This document shows, piece after piece, positions 59,911 through 64,000 of a stretch of 64,000 nucleotides of DNA. Origin of the DNA: Yersinia entomophaga (lineage in GTDB: Bacteria; Pseudomonadota; Gammaproteobacteria; Enterobacterales; Enterobacteriaceae). The stretch spans positions 296,410 through 360,409 of the forward strand of contig NZ_CP010029.1 in assembly GCF_001656035.1 (NCBI RefSeq), in the 5' to 3' direction. Below the pieces are notes generated by a model that saw nothing but the letters and a program-made list of their open reading frames with translations, had not been told where the DNA came from and did not search any database. Position numbers and translations under genes: made by a program. How positions within the stretch are numbered: position 1 is the first letter of the stretch; the number at the start of each line of letters is the position of its first letter.

Positions 59911-59932
59911 AAGCCCGGTAAATACCGGGCTT
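59911..59932. terminator. Hairpin between the ABC ATPase and yvcK
   Basis: AAGCCCGGT and ACCGGGCTT form a 9-base stem around AAAT in the 51-base convergent gap. There is no strong U-tract on either side, so it may act with Rho or as a weak bidirectional terminator. Confidence 0.6.
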
Positions 59933-59939
59933 GAGAGGT

Positions 59940-60848
59940 TTAACCGAGTTTTTGCAGCGTTTGCTCCAATGCCTGACGCAGTAATTCTCGATCGTGACGA
60001 TAAGGAATATCCTTAGCTTCCAGCGGCTGCTGAGTCACGATACGATCTTGTACACCGCTAGTGTCTACCGTTGGGCTAACCACTACCGCATCAATCATTT
60101 TACGACCGATTTTGCTTTCCATCATCGCCAGCTTGTCCTGTAACGTCAGAGCGGCGGCGGCCACGCTGAGTTCCTTACCAAGATTACCAATGTAAATCAT
60201 GCTGGCGGAGCTACGGCGCAACGCCTGAGTTAAATCATCCAGCAACAACAACGGCATCAGGCTGGTTAAAAAGCTGCCGGGGCCGATCAAAATCAAATCG
60301 GCCTGACTAATGGCTTCAATGGCTTCTCGCGTAGCGCTAACGTGGGGAGACAGCGTCATTTCCTGCGGCATATGGGTCAATTGGTCAATATTGACCTCTC
60401 CATAAACCGGGTGCCCTTCGTGATCTAACGCCTGTAAATCCACCGGCTGCTCGGACATCGGAATCAGCCAGGCGTCCACTTTTAGCAGGCTGCGCAGCAG
60501 ATTGATGGCTTCCATCGGCCTGACACTCAAGTGATCCAGCGCCTTTAACATCAGGTTTCCGAGATTATGGCCGGATAATTCACCATTACCGCTAAAACGG
60601 TACTCAAACATGGCAGAAGCAACGCTGGGTTCAGTAATCAACTGGTTCAGGCAATTTCGGGTATCACCCCAGGCAATACCGCCTTCAGAGCGGCGAATTC
60701 GGCCAGTAGAACCACCGTTATCGGTGGTAGTGACGATTCCTGTCAGGCGTGATCCTAATGGAGAAAGGGCTGACATAACCCGGCCTAAACCGTGGCCACC
60801 ACCGAGTGCAACGACTCGATCCAGATCGGCTAATGTGCGATTTCGCAT
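59940..60848 (-). CDS. yvcK: YvcK-family gluconeogenesis factor (YbhK)
   Basis: This is a 302-aa protein of the YvcK/CofD-like family, which binds UDP-sugars in Gram-positives and is needed for growth on gluconeogenic carbon sources there. The ATG at 60848 ([20 protein letters not shown]) matches E. coli YbhK; a longer frame to 60872 is not supported. Motifs [31 protein letters not shown] and [12 protein letters not shown] are conserved. It is divergent from moaA. Confidence 0.94.
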   Translation of the reverse strand: MRNRTLADLDRVVALGGGHGLGRVMSALSPLGSRLTGIVTTTDNGGSTGRIRRSEGGIAWGDTRNCLNQLITEPSVASAMFEYRFSGNGELSGHNLGNLMLKALDHLSVRPMEAINLLRSLLKVDAWLIPMSEQPVDLQALDHEGHPVYGEVNIDQLTHMPQEMTLSPHVSATREAIEAISQADLILIGPGSFLTSLMPLLLLDDLTQALRRSSASMIYIGNLGKELSVAAAALTLQDKLAMMESKIGRKMIDAVVVSPTVDTSGVQDRIVTQQPLEAKDIPYRHDRELLRQALEQTLQKLG

Positions 60849-61027
60849 AAGTTTCCTATCGATTTGCCCCAACCCGGTTTATTTATCAACCAAAGGCATA
60901 AAAATTTGCCATAAGTTAACGGATTTATGGCAAAAACGCGATAAAAGCCGCAGTTTCCGTGATATTGGACAAGAATTTATCCCGCGAATGATTTAGCCTT
61001 CAAACCTCGTTTCATGGTCTGCTAAGT

Positions 61028-61051
61028 CGTTGTATATAAAAATATATAGCG
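61028..61051. promoter_or_regulatory. ModE box upstream of moaA
   Basis: The arms CGTTGTATAT (61028-61037) and ATATATAGCG (61042-61051) form an inverted repeat with a 4-base centre, the same 24-base layout as the box at modA. ModE activates moaA in E. coli. The box lies about 95 bases upstream of the riboswitch. Confidence 0.72.
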
Positions 61052-61146
61052 CAAAGACCCGATTGGCTATCCCGACGTTTTAGCGCTAGAATCCTTGGGA
61101 AAACCACGGTTTCTCCTGACAGTCTTTGGGCCGTCGCTGAAATCAA

Positions 61147-61259
61147 ACTCCTAGCCTCTGTGTCTACGTTGCTCACGCAATATGATGCTTTGGCCGTGGC
61201 ATTGAGCCACCAGGGTGCGAGGTAGAAATGCCTGCATCTCCCGTATTTGGAAAGGTGTT
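61147..61259 (+). ncRNA. Molybdenum-cofactor (Moco) riboswitch
   Basis: The leader directly before moaA carries the conserved blocks ACTCCTAGCCTCTG, GCTTTGGCCGTGGC, GAGCCACCAGGG, TAGAAATG and CTCCCGTATTTGGAAAGG in the same order and nearly the same sequence as the E. coli moaA Moco RNA. The last block contains the ribosome site, so ligand binding would hide it and lower moaA translation. Confidence 0.93.
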
Positions 61260-62243
61260 ATGGTACCGCAACTGACCGACGCATTTGCGCGCAAGTTCTA
61301 TTACTTGCGCCTATCGATTACTGACGTGTGCAATTTTCGTTGCACCTACTGCTTGCCCGATGGTTATCAACCCAATGGGGTGAAAAGCTTTCTGACGCTG
61401 GATGAAATTCGGCGCGTCAGCCGCGCTTTTGCCGAATTGGGGACGGAAAAAATCCGTCTGACCGGCGGCGAACCTTCCATGCGACGCGATTTTACCGATA
61501 TCATTGCTGCTATCCGTGAAAATCCGGCGATCCGCACGCTGGCGGTGACGACCAATGGTTATCGTCTGGCTCGCGACGTGGCGGCGTGGCGCGATGCGGG
61601 GCTGAGCGCTATCAACATTAGTGTCGATAGTCTCGATCCGCGCCAATTCCATGCCATTACCGGGCAAGATAAATTTCATCAGGTCATGCAGGGCATTGAT
61701 AAAGCCTTCGAAGTCGGTTTTGAGAAAGTCAAAATCAACGCGGTATTGATGCGTGATGTCAACGATCGCAGCCTGAAAGCCTTTCTGGACTGGATAAAAC
61801 CGCGCCCGATTCAATTGCGTTTTATCGAACTGATGGAAACCGGTGAAGGGAGCGAGCTATTCCGTAAACACCATGTTTCCGGCGGAGTGATTCGCCAGCA
61901 GCTACTGGAGCAAGGTTGGGTGCAGCAAGACCGTGCACGAAGCGACGGCCCGGCGCAGGTTTATCGTCACCCGGAATATCAGGGTGAGGTCGGCTTGATT
62001 ATGCCGTATGAAAAAGATTTCTGTGCCAGCTGTAACCGCCTGCGCGTATCGGCCATCGGCAATCTCCATTTATGTTTGTTCGGCGAGCAGGGGATTCCTC
62101 TGCGGGATTTATTATCCGGCGATCTGCAACAGGACGAACTGAAAGAACGTATTCAAAGCGCGTTGCAAACCAAAAAACAGACTCATTTTCTGCATCAAGG
62201 CAACAGCGGTATCACGCAGAATCTCTCTTTTATTGGCGGTTAA
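61260..62243 (+). CDS. moaA: GTP 3',8-cyclase
   Basis: This radical-SAM enzyme starts molybdopterin synthesis by cyclising GTP. It is 327 aa from the ATG at 61260 ([19 protein letters not shown]); an upstream frame start at 61215 lies in the riboswitch. The radical-SAM cluster is C24-C28-C31 (CNFRCTYC), with [12 protein letters not shown]. The C-terminal cluster uses CASCNRLR and the Cys in HLCLFGEQG. The protein ends in the catalytic GG tail (SFIGG). Confidence 0.98.
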   Translation: MVPQLTDAFARKFYYLRLSITDVCNFRCTYCLPDGYQPNGVKSFLTLDEIRRVSRAFAELGTEKIRLTGGEPSMRRDFTDIIAAIRENPAIRTLAVTTNGYRLARDVAAWRDAGLSAINISVDSLDPRQFHAITGQDKFHQVMQGIDKAFEVGFEKVKINAVLMRDVNDRSLKAFLDWIKPRPIQLRFIELMETGEGSELFRKHHVSGGVIRQQLLEQGWVQQDRARSDGPAQVYRHPEYQGEVGLIMPYEKDFCASCNRLRVSAIGNLHLCLFGEQGIPLRDLLSGDLQQDELKERIQSALQTKKQTHFLHQGNSGITQNLSFIGG

Positions 62244-62277
62244 CGCGTTGGCGCATTGCGCTATATCAGGAGTATTT

Positions 62278-62757
62278 ATGACCCAATTAACTCATATTAA
62301 CGCCGCCGGCGAAGCCCATATGGTGGATGTTTCTGCCAAAGCCGAAACCGTGCGTGAAGCCCGCGCGGAGGCGTTTGTAGAAATGCAGGCCACGACGCTG
62401 GCGATGATTATTGATGGTAGCCACCATAAAGGCGATGTGTTCGCCACGGCGCGCATTGCAGGTATTCAGGCGGCGAAGCGAACCTGGGAGTTGATTCCCC
62501 TGTGTCACCCATTGATGCTGAGTAAGGTGGAAGTCAATTTGCAGGCTCAGCCAGAGCACAATCGAGTCCGAATCGAATCTTGCTGTCGTTTGACCGGTAA
62601 AACCGGCGTAGAAATGGAAGCGTTGACGGCCGCTTCGGTCGCCGCATTAACCATCTACGATATGTGTAAAGCGGTGCAAAAAGACATGATTATCGGCCCT
62701 GTGCGTCTGCTGGCGAAAAGCGGCGGGAAATCCGGTGATTTCGAGGTAACAGTATGA
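62278..62757 (+). CDS. moaC: Cyclic pyranopterin monophosphate synthase
   Basis: MoaC turns the MoaA product into cPMP. It is 159 aa from the ATG at 62278 ([19 protein letters not shown]), which has AGGAG upstream. Catalytic blocks are [29 protein letters not shown] and [20 protein letters not shown] (ends). It follows moaA directly, whereas in E. coli moaB lies between them. It overlaps moaD by 4 bases. Confidence 0.98.
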   Translation: MTQLTHINAAGEAHMVDVSAKAETVREARAEAFVEMQATTLAMIIDGSHHKGDVFATARIAGIQAAKRTWELIPLCHPLMLSKVEVNLQAQPEHNRVRIESCCRLTGKTGVEMEALTAASVAALTIYDMCKAVQKDMIIGPVRLLAKSGGKSGDFEVTV

Positions 62758-62999
62758 TTCAAATTCTCTTTTTTGCGCAGGTGCGCGAGCTGCTCGGCAC
62801 CGAGAGTTTACAGCTGGTGGCGGAATATCCTACGGTGGAAGCGTTGCGCCAGGCTCTGTGTCAGCGTGGTGACCGCTGGCAACTGGCTTTGGACGAAGGA
62901 AAATTGCTCACGGCGGTGAATCAATCGCTGGTCAGTTGGGATCATCCGCTGTCTGCTGGAGATGAAGTGGCCTTCTTCCCGCCGGTAACCGGAGGCTGA
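62754..62999 (+). CDS. moaD: Molybdopterin synthase sulfur-carrier subunit
   Basis: This ubiquitin-like protein carries the thiocarboxylate used to make the dithiolene. It is 81 aa and ends in the required di-glycine (FFPPVTGG). [12 protein letters not shown] and [10 protein letters not shown] are family features. It starts inside the moaC stop (ATGA) and is followed by moaE after two bases. Confidence 0.97.
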   Translation: MIQILFFAQVRELLGTESLQLVAEYPTVEALRQALCQRGDRWQLALDEGKLLTAVNQSLVSWDHPLSAGDEVAFFPPVTGG

Positions 63000-63001
63000 G
63001 G

Positions 63002-63454
63002 ATGGAAAATACTCGCATTCGCGTCGGCGCGGAGCCATTTAACGTCGGTGATGAATATCAATGGTTGGCTCAGTGTGGCGAGGACGGCGCCGTCGTGACT
63101 TTCACCGGCAAAGTGCGTAACCATAATTTGGGCGATAATGTTAGCGCGCTGACGCTAGAGCACTATCCGGGGATGACGGAAAAAGCGCTGGGAGAAATTA
63201 TCGCCGAAGCCCGTGAGCGCTGGCCGTTGCAGCGAGTTTCGGTGATTCATCGTGTGGGATCGCTGTATCCTGGCGAGGAAATTGTGTTCGTTGGCGTGAC
63301 CAGTGCTCACCGCAGTGTGGCCTTTGAATCAGCAGAGTTCATCATGGATTACCTGAAAACTCGCGCGCCATTCTGGAAGCGCGAAGCGACTCCCGCGGGT
63401 GAGCGCTGGGTCGAATCTCGCGATTCTGACCATGAAGCGGCCAAACGCTGGTAA
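63002..63454 (+). CDS. moaE: Molybdopterin synthase catalytic subunit
   Basis: MoaE inserts two sulfurs from MoaD into cPMP. It is 150 aa. GAVVTFTGKVRNHN, LTLEHYPGMTEKAL, VIHRVGSLYPGEEIV and the active-site lysine region TRAPFWKREATPAGERWVE (near 115-130) are conserved. It is the last moa gene here. Confidence 0.97.
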   Translation: MENTRIRVGAEPFNVGDEYQWLAQCGEDGAVVTFTGKVRNHNLGDNVSALTLEHYPGMTEKALGEIIAEARERWPLQRVSVIHRVGSLYPGEEIVFVGVTSAHRSVAFESAEFIMDYLKTRAPFWKREATPAGERWVESRDSDHEAAKRW

Positions 63455-63584
63455 ACTCATGTAAATAATGCCCTAAAATGCCTATTTTAACTCCTAGGGG
63501 GCGGGCTGTTTTGTGGTAATCTTAGGACCAGGTGGGCCGTCAAGGACGGTCTGTATCATTGTTCACATGCAGAAGGTAATTACC

Positions 63585-64000
63585 ATGGGCCACTATCCAC
63601 GCTCTAATGGTTCGATTGTCGAACGTGCTAACACAGGCATTCAGGCATATATGGCGCAGGTATATGGCTGGATGACCTGTGGTCTGTTATTAACCGCCTT
63701 TGTGGCTTGGTATGCGGCGAATACGCCGGCTATCCTCCACTTTGTTTTCTCTAGCCAGATTACGTTCTTTGGCTTGATTATTGCTCAGCTTGGTCTGGTA
63801 TTTGTTATTTCCGGTATGGTTAACCGCCTGAGCGGCACCATGGCCACCAGCCTGTTTATGCTGTATTCAGCGCTTACCGGTTTAACGCTTTCCAGCATTT
63901 TGATCATGTATACCGGCGCTTCTATTGCTAGCACATTCATTATTTGTGCTGGGATGTTTGGTGCCATGAGCATTTACGGTTACACCACCAAACGTGATTT
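63585..64000 (+). CDS. ybhL: Bax inhibitor-1/YccA family membrane protein (3'-truncated)
   Basis: This is the N-terminal part (about 138 codons) of a multi-pass inner-membrane protein of the BI-1 family, whose bacterial role is unclear; some members leak calcium or protons. The ATG at 63585 opens MGHYPRSNGSIVERANTG, followed by YMAQVYGWMTCGLLLTAF, MLYSALTGLTLSSILI and GAMSIYGYTTKRD, close to E. coli YbhL. The frame is open to the window end. An AGAAGGTAA ribosome region precedes it. Confidence 0.93.
   Translation, partial: MGHYPRSNGSIVERANTGIQAYMAQVYGWMTCGLLLTAFVAWYAANTPAILHFVFSSQITFFGLIIAQLGLVFVISGMVNRLSGTMATSLFMLYSALTGLTLSSILIMYTGASIASTFIICAGMFGAMSIYGYTTKRD

Overview
This window is a chromosomal segment of a gamma-proteobacterium of the order Enterobacterales. 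The backbone gene order (sucABCD, cydABX-ybgE, ybgC-tolQRAB-pal-cpoB, tRNA-Lys array, nadA-pnuC-zitB, aroG, gpmA, galETKM, modF/modE, acrZ, modABC, ybhA, pgl, bioA/bioBFCD, uvrB, yvcK, moa genes, ybhL) is the E. coli 16-18 min order as I recall it. Several lineage differences, and protein sequences that match Yersinia/Serratia/Rahnella-type versions as I remember them, suggest Yersiniaceae or a near relative. No database search was possible, so the genus is left open. I see no insertion sequence, prophage or CRISPR array.

Layout. 1-5.5 kb: the TCA-cycle suc genes (sucA cut by the window edge), ending in an ERIC-like repeat and a strong terminator. 5.8-7.7 kb: a periplasmic metallophosphatase on the minus strand. 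7.7-11.5 kb: the high-affinity cytochrome bd oxidase operon behind two FNR-like boxes. 11.5-17.2 kb: the Tol-Pal envelope operon. 17.2-18.4 kb: four identical tRNA-Lys(UUU) genes separated by structured spacer repeats. 19-21.9 kb: nadA, pnuC and zitB. 22-25.8 kb: an EvgAS/BvgAS-type phosphorelay. 26-33.1 kb: aroG, gpmA (with a Fur box), a PsiF-like protein and galETKM (with GalR-type operators). 33.3-39.9 kb: a CPBP membrane protease, then modF, modE, acrZ and modABC with a ModE box. 40-47.2 kb: ybhA, pgl and the divergent biotin genes around a BirA operator.

47.2-59.9 kb is the accessory part. Between bioD and uvrB lie an AT-rich pair resembling a type III secretion chaperone and its effector, and an orphan ABC ATPase with a broken signature motif. 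Upstream of uvrB are a three-box DnaA cluster that matches the position of E. coli DARS1 and a LexA-like box lying exactly between the promoter hexamers. Between uvrB and yvcK lie a small VF530-type protein and a TonB receptor/periplasmic binding protein/permease/ATPase iron-type uptake cluster.

59.9-64 kb returns to conserved genes: yvcK, then moaA-moaC-moaD-moaE behind a ModE box and a molybdenum-cofactor riboswitch (moaB is absent), and the start of ybhL.

The modE/modABC, acrZ and moa loci form one molybdenum circuit: uptake, sensing and cofactor synthesis share a ModE box of the same 10-4-10 geometry. The most unusual stretches are the 47.2-51.9 kb insertion and the tRNA-Lys repeat array.
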